Positions 8,704-16,281 of a stretch of DNA of 19,150 nt are shown in pieces. This DNA is from Bacteroidales bacterium. GTDB lineage: Bacteria; Bacteroidota; Bacteroidia; Bacteroidales; WCHB1-69. A program made the translations under genes and the position numbers. The notes beneath the pieces are model-generated. The model was not told where the DNA came from. It searched no databases and saw only the letters and a list, made by a program, of their open reading frames with translations. Within the stretch, counting starts at the first letter, position 1; each line of letters begins with the position of its first letter. The stretch is from NCBI GenBank assembly GCA_012519525.1, contig JAAYQB010000024.1, forward strand, positions 1 through 19,150. The letters are read 5' to 3'.

Positions 8704-9570
8704 ATGAAATTCATTGTTTTAGGAGCTAACGGACAATTAGGAAGCGAATTAAAAGAAAAAGCTCAACACTATTCCGAACATCATTTTTTATTTAGCGACA
8801 TTGAAGAGGTAGATATAACCGAGTCTTCCGATATAGAGGAATACATTCAAAACAATCCTTGCGATGTAGTCATTAATGCAGCTGCTTATACTGCCGTAGA
8901 CAAAGCCGAAACGGAAAAAGAAAAAGCCTTGGCTATCAATGTAAGTGCAGTAAATAACTTGGCATTGCTATCAAAGAAATACCGTTTTTTTCTTATTCAT
9001 ATTTCTACCGATTACGTTTTCGACGGCAAGGCTTATCTACCTTACAAGGAAAATGACACCACACATCCCCTTTCGGTATACGGAGAGACCAAACTACAAG
9101 GCGAGTCAGCTTTGCAAAATACTCTGACACGAGGTGCTATCGTTCGAACATCATGGTTGTATTCTTCTTATGGAAATAACTTTCTAAAAACCATAATGCG
9201 TTTAAGCAAAGAGCGTTCGCTCATAAACGTAGTGTTCGACCAAATAGGAACACCCACCTATGCAGCCGATTTAGCCGAAGCAGTTCTAACAATAGGAATA
9301 CAAAATCATTTGGTAAAAAATTTAGAAATTTATCATTATTCCAACGAAGGCGTGGCTTCGTGGTATGATTTTGCCCACGAAATACTACGACTTACTCAAT
9401 CTCAAACTACGATTATTCCTATAGAAAGCAAAGACTTCCCTACGCCGGCTAAACGTCCGTTTTATAGCGTTTTAAATAAAAGTAAAATAAAAAAAGATTT
9501 CAACATCACTATTCCTCATTGGAAGGAAAGTCTCATTCTATGTTTAAACAAACTGACAACCAAAGATTAA
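8704..9570 (+). CDS. rfbD: dTDP-4-dehydrorhamnose reductase
   Basis: The last step of dTDP-L-rhamnose synthesis: NAD(P)H-dependent reduction of dTDP-4-dehydro-L-rhamnose, supplying rhamnose for surface polysaccharide. The 288-residue protein is an extended short-chain dehydrogenase. It has the nucleotide-binding GANGQLG (7-13), 'NAAAYTAVDKAE', the STDYVFDG segment (101-108), and the catalytic pair Y126 and K130 in YGETK. 'DQIGTPTYAADLAEAV' is typical of the family. Length is normal. It follows a beta-barrel gene by 6 nt. The other rfb genes are not in this window, so it may act with a pathway encoded elsewhere, or on a related nucleotide sugar. Confidence 0.93.
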   Translation: MKFIVLGANGQLGSELKEKAQHYSEHHFLFSDIEEVDITESSDIEEYIQNNPCDVVINAAAYTAVDKAETEKEKALAINVSAVNNLALLSKKYRFFLIHISTDYVFDGKAYLPYKENDTTHPLSVYGETKLQGESALQNTLTRGAIVRTSWLYSSYGNNFLKTIMRLSKERSLINVVFDQIGTPTYAADLAEAVLTIGIQNHLVKNLEIYHYSNEGVASWYDFAHEILRLTQSQTTIIPIESKDFPTPAKRPFYSVLNKSKIKKDFNITIPHWKESLILCLNKLTTKD

Positions 9571-9625
9571 ACGGATTTACAAGTGTAATTTCAACAAAAG
9601 CGACCAAACAATGAAATATTTTTTG

Positions 9626-9633
9626 TAAATTTG
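9626..9633 (+). promoter_or_regulatory. -7 promoter element for the C69 dipeptidase
   Basis: TAAATTTG matches TAnnTTTG and ends 52 nt before the ATG at 9686. No clear TTTG -33 box is seen at the expected distance. Confidence 0.55.
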
Positions 9634-9685
9634 TTTTTTTAAAAAAGAAAACAATTTCATTTATTAATCAATTAAATACATACAC

Positions 9686-11422
9686 ATGAAGAAAATTTTT
9701 CTAATCGCATCGGCTTGTTTTTTTATTTTTTCACAAAACAAGCTCAATGCATGTACTAACTTTATTGTAACCAAAGGAGCAAGTAAAGACGGCTCTACCT
9801 TCATTTCTTATGCTGCCGATTCTCACACTTTATACGGAGAATTGTACCATTGGAAAGCAGGCACCCACCCTGCCGGCACTATGTTGGATATTTACGAATG
9901 GGACAGCGGAAGAAAATTGGGACAAATCAAACAAGCGAGTGTAACTTATAACGTAGTAGGAAACATCAATGAACACCAAGTAGCCATTTCGGAAACTACC
10001 TACGGCGGATTGGATTATTTAAAAGATAAACGCGGTATTATCGACTACGGCAGTTTGATTTACATCACACTTCAAAGAGCAAAAACGGCACGTGAAGCCA
10101 TTAAAATCATGAGCGAATTAGTAGCTGAATACGGCTATTGCAGCGGTGGTGAATCTTTTTCCATTTCCGACGCTAACGAAGCGTGGATAATGGAAATGAT
10201 AGGAAAAGGCAAACCTATCCTTGATAAAAAAGGTGCCGTCGACAACAAAGCATGGACTTTGAGTTCCGTATGGGTAGCTTTACGTGTACCCGACGGTTAT
10301 GTATCGGGACATGCCAACCAAGCACGTATCACCACTTTTCCATTAGCCAATGGAAAAACATCCATTACGACAAAAGACATTGCTAAAATATTTAATCCCA
10401 ACGTAGAAGTAGTCTATACTCCCGATGTTATTTCCTATGCCAAAGCCATTGGTTTATACGATGGAAAAGATGCCGATTTTAGCTTTTCCGACATCTATGC
10501 TCCCGTTGATTTCGGCGGAGCTCGCTTTTGCGAATCAAGAGTATGGTCGGGATTTATGAAAATAAACCCTGACGAAATGGCAAAATACGAAGATTATGCA
10601 CGCGGCGATAATTTGAAAAACCGCATGCCTCTATGGATTAAACCTAATCGTAAATTAGATGTAAAAGATGTTTTTGCTATGATGCGCGACCATTTTCAAG
10701 GAACATCAATGGATATGACCAAAGACGTAGGTGCAGGTCCTTTTACCTGTCCTTATCGCTGGCGACCGATGACATGGGATTATCAAGGTGTTAATTACAT
10801 TCACGAACGTGCCATTTCAACACAGCAAACAGGATTTTCGTTTATTGCTCAATGCCGTGGAAAATATCCCGCACCTATCGGCGGTATTTTATGGTTTGGC
10901 GTAGACGACAGCTACACAAGTGTATATATGCCTATGTTTTGTGGTATTACTAAAATACCGCATTATGTAAGCGTTGGAAATGGAAACATGATGACTTACT
11001 CGCCTACAGCTGCTTTCTGGTTGTTTAATCAAGTGTCCAACTTTGCTTATACACGCTATAAAGATATGATACTTGATATTTTACCCGTACAAGAAGAATT
11101 GGAAAATAATTTTATCCAATTAGTAGAACAACAATCCGAGAAGTTTGCAAAAGAATACAATGCCAACAAAGAAGCCGGCATAAATGCAATTAACAACTTT
11201 TCCGGTACTGCCGCAGCCACTACCTTCACTCGCTGGAAAGATTTATACCATTTCTTACTCGTAAAATACATTGACGGAAACATTAAAAAAGAAGAAAACG
11301 GTAAGTTCTTAAACAACGGCAATAACGATGTTATTCCCGCTGCACCCAATCAACCTCGCTATCCCGATTGGTATTACAAACTCATTATTGACGATGCAGG
11401 AGAAAATATAAGAGCGAAATAA
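9686..11422 (+). CDS. Secreted C69-family dipeptidase (Ntn hydrolase)
   Basis: A 578-residue peptidase of family C69, homologous to lactobacillal dipeptidase A. Residues 1-22 form a signal peptide whose cleavage exposes Cys23 in 'A|CTNFIVTKGASKDGS', the expected N-terminal nucleophile of this Ntn-hydrolase family. Further family signatures are 'YAADSH', 'INEHQVAISETTYGG', 'GYCSGGESFSISDANEAWIMEMIGKG', 'ARITTFP' and 'WRPMTW'. The enzyme probably trims dipeptides in the periplasm, fitting a peptide-fermenting lifestyle together with IorAB. Length is in the normal range for Bacteroidota members. It has its own promoter and is followed by a strong bidirectional terminator. Confidence 0.93.
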   Translation: MKKIFLIASACFFIFSQNKLNACTNFIVTKGASKDGSTFISYAADSHTLYGELYHWKAGTHPAGTMLDIYEWDSGRKLGQIKQASVTYNVVGNINEHQVAISETTYGGLDYLKDKRGIIDYGSLIYITLQRAKTAREAIKIMSELVAEYGYCSGGESFSISDANEAWIMEMIGKGKPILDKKGAVDNKAWTLSSVWVALRVPDGYVSGHANQARITTFPLANGKTSITTKDIAKIFNPNVEVVYTPDVISYAKAIGLYDGKDADFSFSDIYAPVDFGGARFCESRVWSGFMKINPDEMAKYEDYARGDNLKNRMPLWIKPNRKLDVKDVFAMMRDHFQGTSMDMTKDVGAGPFTCPYRWRPMTWDYQGVNYIHERAISTQQTGFSFIAQCRGKYPAPIGGILWFGVDDSYTSVYMPMFCGITKIPHYVSVGNGNMMTYSPTAAFWLFNQVSNFAYTRYKDMILDILPVQEELENNFIQLVEQQSEKFAKEYNANKEAGINAINNFSGTAAATTFTRWKDLYHFLLVKYIDGNIKKEENGKFLNNGNNDVIPAAPNQPRYPDWYYKLIIDDAGENIRAK

Positions 11423-11443
11423 AGATAACTATTATAAAAAAAC

Positions 11444-11479
11444 AAAAAACGATTTGGTAATTTCCAAGTCGTTTTTTTT
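11444..11479. terminator. Bidirectional intrinsic terminator
   Basis: The stem AAAAAACGATTTGG (11444-11457) pairs with CCAAGTCGTTTTTT (11464-11477), with one G-T wobble, around a 6-nt loop. A run of eight T follows on the plus strand (11472-11479) and the A-run gives a T-run on the minus strand. It sits between the convergent dipeptidase and beta-barrel genes, so it should serve both. Confidence 0.85.
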
Positions 11480-11489
11480 ATTGATAAAA

Positions 11490-12068
11490 CTAAAAAATCA
11501 AACCAAGAGAAAGGGTGAACATATCGCGGTAATGAGCCGAAGTAGGCATTAGATGGAAAAAACTTTTGCGATAACCTACATCAAAAGTAAAAGAATACAC
11601 ATCCAATCCTAATGACACAATAGCATCTAAATTATGCTGTTGAAAGTCCTTTCTTTTGATTCCTATATCATTTTTCGACAAACGCACCAAAACTCTGTAT
11701 TGCAATCCCGCATTTGCCCGAAACGACAGTTTTTTAGTCTCTACAATATGAAAACCGACTTCAATAGGAAGTGCCAAATAACCCAACTCTATATGTTGAA
11801 CGGAACTAAGCGTATCTTTCCATATAAGTTGACATTTATTAATGTGATAATCAAGCCCTGCTTGACCAAAAAAACGCTCTCCTACCCTAAGTTGCAAACC
11901 GACATTGTAGTTCAATGTTCTTTTGTATGCTAAAGAAGTCGTAAAGTCTTTTTTATTGGTCGGCACATCAAAGCCGAAGCGTACGCCCCATTGCAGAATA
12001 TCTTTTGCCGACACGATATGAAACATAAACAACAGCCATGTTGTTAGTAAAAAACATTTAATTTTCAT
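11490..12068 (-). CDS. Small outer-membrane beta-barrel protein
   Basis: A protein of about 192 residues from the ATG at 12068, which gives a clean signal peptide (MKIKCFLL...HIVSA). An alternative ATG at 12086 would add six residues and overlap the upstream gene by 14 nt. The mature chain shows barrel-like strands: 'WGVRFGFDVP', 'YNVGLQLRVGERFFGQAGLDYHI', 'LSFRANAGLQYRVLVRLS', 'FTFDVGYRKSFF'. It ends in '...LSLGLIF' with a terminal Phe, as BAM substrates do. It resembles PF13568-type barrels. It is the last gene of the leftward MATE / cytidylate-kinase-like operon. Specific function is unknown. Confidence 0.75.
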   Translation of the reverse strand: MKIKCFLLTTWLLFMFHIVSAKDILQWGVRFGFDVPTNKKDFTTSLAYKRTLNYNVGLQLRVGERFFGQAGLDYHINKCQLIWKDTLSSVQHIELGYLALPIEVGFHIVETKKLSFRANAGLQYRVLVRLSKNDIGIKRKDFQQHNLDAIVSLGLDVYSFTFDVGYRKSFFHLMPTSAHYRDMFTLSLGLIF

Positions 12069-12072
12069 ACGT

Positions 12073-12717
12073 TTATAATTTTTCATTTGAAGGTAACGCC
12101 GTTAATTTACGTTCTACAAAAGATTTAAGAAAAGAGGCAGTTCCTTCTATTCCTAAAAACGACGAATCGATGCAAAGATGATAGGAAGCAGAAGCACCCC
12201 ATGTTTTATTGGTATAATAGTTATAATAATGGGCTCTTTTTTTATCTACCTTATTGAGTATATGAATTGCTTTTTGCACAGTTACGCCTTCTTGTTTCAT
12301 CATATGTTCCACTCTTTTATCGAAAGGTGCATGAATAAAAAAATGAAAGCAATTCGGACGGTCTCTTAATATATAATCGGCTGTACGACCGATGATGACA
12401 CAAGATTCCCTCGTCGCTATTTCTCGTATAACATTTGCTTGCAGTTCATAAAGTTCGTCTCTACTCATCAGCGACTTATCATACATATTGACAGGGTTAT
12501 ACACCAAAGCACGCAGCAATTTATTAGAGGGTTTTTCGTCCGCTTTTTCAAACAGTCGGCTATCGATTCCCGTTTCTTTTGCTGCCAATTCCAACAAAGA
12601 TTTATCATAATATTTTATTTGAAACAATGCGGCAAGTTGCTTGCCTATTTCTAAGCCGTTAGCACCGCTTTGCCGACCAATGGTTATAACGATTTTTCCT
12701 TCAGCATTTGTCATCAT
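12073..12717 (-). CDS. Cytidylate-kinase-like protein
   Basis: The 214-residue protein belongs to the cytidylate-kinase-like family (Cytidylate_kin2 type). It has a degenerate P-loop 'GRQSGANGLEIGK' near the N-terminus, 'YYDKSLLELAAKETGI', the nucleoside-kinase core 'SCVIIGRTADYILRD', and a C-terminal lid region with 'NKVDKKRAHYYNYYTNKTWG'. It should bind a nucleotide and may phosphorylate a small substrate, but the substrate is not known; the true CMP kinase (cmk) is normally encoded elsewhere. The ATG shares one base with the MATE stop codon (TAATG), suggesting translational coupling. A second ATG lies immediately after the first. Confidence 0.85.
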   Translation of the reverse strand: MMTNAEGKIVITIGRQSGANGLEIGKQLAALFQIKYYDKSLLELAAKETGIDSRLFEKADEKPSNKLLRALVYNPVNMYDKSLMSRDELYELQANVIREIATRESCVIIGRTADYILRDRPNCFHFFIHAPFDKRVEHMMKQEGVTVQKAIHILNKVDKKRAHYYNYYTNKTWGASASYHLCIDSSFLGIEGTASFLKSFVERKLTALPSNEKL

Positions 12718-14066
12718 TATATTTCTTTTTTAAATTTGTTCAATTGTCGTGATATTAAAATAACAGCCACAATAGTAGCCAGAAAATCGGATATAGGTAT
12801 GCTCATCCACACACCATTGAGTTCCCAAAAATAAGGGATAATAAAAAGCAAAGGAAGTAAAAATAACATTTGACGCGAAAGGGATAGGAAAATAGCTTCT
12901 TTAGCTTTACCTATCGACTGAAAGAATTGACCTACTACGATTTGAAATCCTACTATAGGAAATAAAGCTACCGATATTTGTAAACCTATCTTTGACAAAC
13001 GCATCAATTCCATGTCGGAAGTAAAAAGAGACACCATCGCCGTTGGAAACAATTCGCCCAAAATAAAACCTGTGGTAGTCAATAGAGTAGCTATCAACAC
13101 GGTGAAACGAAAAGCCTTGATGGCTCTATCGTATTGTTTTGCCCCGTAATTGTAGCCCACAATGGGTTGCATTCCTTGCGTTAAACCTAAAACTATCATA
13201 AGAAACAAGGTTGATAAACGATTGACAATACCGTAAGCACCGACAGCCATATCGCCACCATAAAACAATAGTTTACGATTCACAACAATAACAATAACAG
13301 AAGCACAGGCATTGACCAAAAATGGTGCAATACCTATAGAAATAATCCCGGAAACAATGTCTTTTTTTAAGACGAAAATATTCGGTTTGAAATGAATAAA
13401 ATTATTTTTATTGAAAAAATGAAACAACTCATACACAAAAGCCGATAGTTGTGCCAGCAGAGTGGCTAAAGCTGCCCCCTTGATACCCCATTGAAAATAA
13501 AAAATAAAAACAGGTGCCAATATAATATTTACAAACACTGATATTAAGATAGTTATCATTGCTTTTCGAGGATAACCCGACGAACGTATCAAGCCGTTCA
13601 ATCCAAAATACAAGTGAGTGATAATATTTCCATACAATAGTATTTTCATAAAGTCGCGAGCATAAGGTAAAGTTGCCTCGCTTGCTCCAAAAAAATACAA
13701 AATGGGATCTAAAAAAATAAGACATACCAAAGAAAACAAAAAACCGGTAATAACATTCAGCAACACTAAATTACCAAGTATTTTTTCGGCACTTTGATAG
13801 TCTTTTGCACCTAAACGTACCGACATCATCGCGGCGGCTCCTACCCCTACCAACGAACCAAAAGCTGCACCTAAATTCATAAAAGGAAAAGTAATGGACA
13901 AACCGGCAAGTGCCATAGCCCCCACACCATGACCTATAAAAATACTATCAATAATGCTGTAAAGAGAAGTGGCTATCATAGCAATTATGGAAGGAATAGA
14001 ATACTGCCAAAGCAGTTTCTTAATATTACCATAACCTAATACCAACGGATTTTGACTATCAGACAT
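12717..14066 (-). CDS. MATE-family multidrug/cation efflux transporter
   Basis: A 449-residue inner-membrane protein with about 12 hydrophobic helices in two pseudo-symmetric halves. Family features are 'GYGNIKKLLWQYSIPSIIAMIATSLY' (written here in part), 'DSIFIGHGVGAMALAGLSITFP' (in part) and the loop 'GLTQGMQPIVGYNYGA', typical of the MepA/DinF-like branch. These transporters export cationic drugs or metabolites in exchange for Na+ or H+. It is the first gene of a three-gene leftward operon with a promoter at 14098-14105, and its stop overlaps the next start. The substrate cannot be told from sequence. Confidence 0.93.
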   Translation of the reverse strand: MSDSQNPLVLGYGNIKKLLWQYSIPSIIAMIATSLYSIIDSIFIGHGVGAMALAGLSITFPFMNLGAAFGSLVGVGAAAMMSVRLGAKDYQSAEKILGNLVLLNVITGFLFSLVCLIFLDPILYFFGASEATLPYARDFMKILLYGNIITHLYFGLNGLIRSSGYPRKAMITILISVFVNIILAPVFIFYFQWGIKGAALATLLAQLSAFVYELFHFFNKNNFIHFKPNIFVLKKDIVSGIISIGIAPFLVNACASVIVIVVNRKLLFYGGDMAVGAYGIVNRLSTLFLMIVLGLTQGMQPIVGYNYGAKQYDRAIKAFRFTVLIATLLTTTGFILGELFPTAMVSLFTSDMELMRLSKIGLQISVALFPIVGFQIVVGQFFQSIGKAKEAIFLSLSRQMLFLLPLLFIIPYFWELNGVWMSIPISDFLATIVAVILISRQLNKFKKEI

Positions 14067-14097
14067 ACCTTATTTTTCCCTCTTTTCAAAAAAAAGG

Positions 14098-14105
14098 CAA
14101 AATTA
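14098..14105 (-). promoter_or_regulatory. -7 promoter element for the MATE operon
   Basis: On the minus strand TAATTTTG matches TAnnTTTG, 31 nt before the MATE ATG. No convincing -33 TTG is visible upstream. Confidence 0.55.
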
Positions 14106-14162
14106 CGTATTTTTTTAATACGGAATAAAGCGAAAAATAACTTTTTATTATTCGTTCTTTTG

Positions 14163-14198
14163 TCTTATCAACCATTTTCCATTAGTAAGGATTAAAAC
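14163..14198 (+). repeat. Solitary CRISPR-repeat-like sequence, copy A
   Basis: A 36-nt segment in the gap between the MATE and CARF-nuclease genes, containing ACCATTTTCCATTAG (14171-14185) followed directly by TAAGGATTAAAAC (14186-14198). Copy B at 17470-17505 shares the last 13 nt exactly and most of the preceding 15 nt, allowing a 2-nt gap. Length and the ATTAAAAC 3' end resemble Bacteroidota type III/I-B CRISPR repeats, whose last eight bases form the crRNA 5' tag. No second unit follows at spacer distance, so it is not an array. The remaining gap (14067-14334) holds the two promoters and AT-rich sequence. Confidence 0.55.
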
Positions 14199-14302
14199 AC
14201 TAAAATCCGAAATTTCCTTCGTGTTCTAAAATAATTTAGCACTTAAAATCAAAGAAAATAAAAATATTTTTAGAAAACAGCATTTTTTATTGATTTTTTC
14301 AA

Positions 14303-14310
14303 TAACTTTG
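14303..14310 (+). promoter_or_regulatory. -7 promoter element for the CARF nuclease gene
   Basis: TAACTTTG matches TAnnTTTG and ends 24 nt before the ATG at 14335. It decides the start: in-frame alternative start codons further upstream (TTG at 14290) would precede the likely transcription start. Confidence 0.65.
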
Positions 14311-14334
14311 CTCAAAAGTTTAATCAAAAAATTC

Positions 14335-15270
14335 ATGACTTATCTTATTTCTTTACTCTCTGAGTATTTGTTACCCAACTTCCTTCTTGCGAAAGAATAC
14401 GAAGGAAAGTACGACAGGCATATATTTATTACCACCCGAAGAATGGGCAAAGAAAATATGACATCACGCTATTGCTACGCCTTAGGTGTTGACAAGAAAA
14501 AAGTAAGGATTGTTGTACTTTCGGAAGAAGATTTGCCCGCTGCACGACAAAAGTTGCAAAAAGAGAATTTTAGCCGAAAAAACAAGTATTTTGTCAACCT
14601 AACGGGCGGTACAAAAATAATGTCTATCGCTGTGTTTCAGCATTTTTACAAATACCAAGCCGATTACTTTTATGTACCTATCGGTATGAATAAAATAGAA
14701 AATGTGCGTACAGGCAAAGATTTACCGCTGAACTATCGAGTAAATATTGTAGAATATTTATCCCTTTACGGACTGTATATCGAAACAAGTGAAACGCGTT
14801 ACTTAGACGATGACAGCCAAGGCGAAGAATTCGAGAAATATGTCTTTAATCGAATAAAATACGAAAAGCGACTAAGTCCGGAAAGAATGCAAATAGCACG
14901 TGGCGTAAAAATATTTCGAAACAGAAATGAGAAACTAAACGACAACGAAATTGATGTAATGTGGACGGAAGACAACCAACTCTACGTAGCGGAATGCAAG
15001 GTATCGCTATTTAAACCCAAAGCATTGGGAAGCAACAAACGTCCGATAAATAACCCACCGGAATACTTGGAAGAAATTATGTACAAATTATCGGCAATTT
15101 CCAAAGATTTCGGATTACGGGTAAATCCGTATATTTTTATCAAATTAGGGCTACCCTCAAAACATTTTAACAAGAATAGAAAAAAAGCAGTGGAAAAAAG
15201 AATGAAAATTCTAGGAATAAAAGGAATTATTAGTGAACAAGAATTGAGACAGCAGGATTTTAAAATATAG
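14335..15270 (+). CDS. CARF-domain PD-(D/E)XK nuclease, DUF1887 (Card1/Can2-like)
   Basis: A 311-residue protein with an N-terminal CARF domain ('LISLLSEYLLPN', and the ligand-loop motif NLTGGTK at 88-94) and a C-terminal restriction-like nuclease. The nuclease has the catalytic pattern EID (205-207) then ECK (220-222), preceded by an acidic 'GEEFEKYVFNRI' helix. This layout is that of DUF1887 (PF09002), which includes Card1 and Can2. These are ancillary effectors of type III CRISPR-Cas that are switched on by cyclic oligoadenylate, commonly cA4, and cut single-stranded nucleic acids or DNA. All core motifs appear intact, so it should be active. It is somewhat shorter than characterised Card1 proteins. 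No cas gene is in the window. It has its own promoter, and CRISPR-repeat-like sequences lie on both sides. Family is firm; the activating signal is inferred. Confidence 0.88.
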   Translation: MTYLISLLSEYLLPNFLLAKEYEGKYDRHIFITTRRMGKENMTSRYCYALGVDKKKVRIVVLSEEDLPAARQKLQKENFSRKNKYFVNLTGGTKIMSIAVFQHFYKYQADYFYVPIGMNKIENVRTGKDLPLNYRVNIVEYLSLYGLYIETSETRYLDDDSQGEEFEKYVFNRIKYEKRLSPERMQIARGVKIFRNRNEKLNDNEIDVMWTEDNQLYVAECKVSLFKPKALGSNKRPINNPPEYLEEIMYKLSAISKDFGLRVNPYIFIKLGLPSKHFNKNRKKAVEKRMKILGIKGIISEQELRQQDFKI

Positions 15271-15394
15271 TATGGTAAAAAAAAACGTTTGTATCATTTT
15301 TAGGCATAAAGAATTGTTTGTGATTTATTGAGATAAAAAAAACACAATAGAAAACAACAAACAAACGTTACAAATTTAAATTTTACATATATTG

Positions 15395-15402
15395 TATTTT
15401 TG
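15395..15402 (+). promoter_or_regulatory. -7 promoter element for the Cys-rich lipoprotein
   Basis: TATTTTTG matches TAnnTTTG and ends 30 nt before the ATG at 15433. The upstream gap also carries a separated 9-bp inverted repeat (15284-15292 and 15361-15369). Confidence 0.55.
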
Positions 15403-15432
15403 TTTTTATAAATTAAATGTTAGCAGCATATT

Positions 15433-16197
15433 ATGACCAAAAAAATTTATTTTTTAATAATTCCTATATTTCTCTTGATTTTCAGTTGTAAAACTGAAAG
15501 AAATACTTCGTGTGATCAAAGGTTCGATATAAAAAACAGTATTGATTTCTCTTTGGACTCCGGATATATTACCAAAAAAGCCGGATTACCACTTCTCCTT
15601 TTTTACGGAATTACCGATACGACTAATTCATCTTGGAATTGGATCAAAGATTCTGACACCATTGCAAAATACTACAGAGATCAGCAGACCGGACATTACT
15701 TTATTTGTTCATTTGACTGTTCTAATATGTTTGGTTTTAGAACACATATCATTTTTGAATTGAATCAGAATGGAAAACTAATTAAAAATGAACGATTTTT
15801 TCATGGTAATTATCCCTGTTGTTGGGAAAACCATTATAACGGATTTAATAGATATGGCACTTTTTATGGCATAAATATATGCGGTACAGGTTCCGGATAT
15901 TGTGCAAAGCATCTGTTTCTTTTTAAAAATCTGATTCCGCAAGATTCTCAAAAACTAATCCCTATTGAATATTGGTCATATTCCGGCGAAGAAGAAGCTG
16001 AAAGTTTAAGTTCATTGATGAAAATAGAAAACAATGAAATATTGATGCATTACAAATTAGAGATTGGACTGTTGGACGACAGTTTAAATTTTAACATTAA
16101 TGAAACCAGGGAATTTGATGCGAAATTCAAATTAATTGATGGTATTTGGGAACCGGAAGATTCAACACTATTCGAAAGTTTAGATATATGGTTTTAA
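15433..16197 (+). CDS. Cysteine-rich lipoprotein of unknown function
   Basis: A 254-residue protein not assigned to any family. The signal peptide ends in a lipobox 'IFSC' with Cys19 lipidated. The mature chain is rich in Cys and aromatic residues in the first half: 'TSCDQRF', 'HYFICSFDCSNMFG', 'GNYPCCWENHYNGFNRYG', 'GINICGTGSGYCAKHLF'. This suggests disulfides or a bound ligand in the periplasm or at the surface. The second half is acidic ('GEEEAESLSSLM', 'EPEDSTLFESL'). It has its own promoter downstream of the CARF nuclease gene. The next gene, also a lipoprotein, starts 84 nt later. Nothing links it functionally to the nuclease except position. Confidence 0.75.
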   Translation: MTKKIYFLIIPIFLLIFSCKTERNTSCDQRFDIKNSIDFSLDSGYITKKAGLPLLLFYGITDTTNSSWNWIKDSDTIAKYYRDQQTGHYFICSFDCSNMFGFRTHIIFELNQNGKLIKNERFFHGNYPCCWENHYNGFNRYGTFYGINICGTGSGYCAKHLFLFKNLIPQDSQKLIPIEYWSYSGEEEAESLSSLMKIENNEILMHYKLEIGLLDDSLNFNINETREFDAKFKLIDGIWEPEDSTLFESLDIWF

Positions 16198-16281
16198 AAA
16201 ATGAATCCAATGTAATTAATGGGAAAAATTTAAAATTTGCGATAACAAAAAATGAAATTAAAAGAATAAAGTAACATACTT

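Noticed and set aside
14226..14239. Inverted repeat CTAAA-ATAA-TTTAG
   Set aside because: Only five A/T-rich base pairs without a T-tract; too weak to call a terminator or operator.
14290..14334. Upstream TTG start for the CARF nuclease
   Set aside because: The -7 element at 14303-14310 lies inside this extension, and the ATG at 14335 starts directly at the conserved first strand of the CARF domain.
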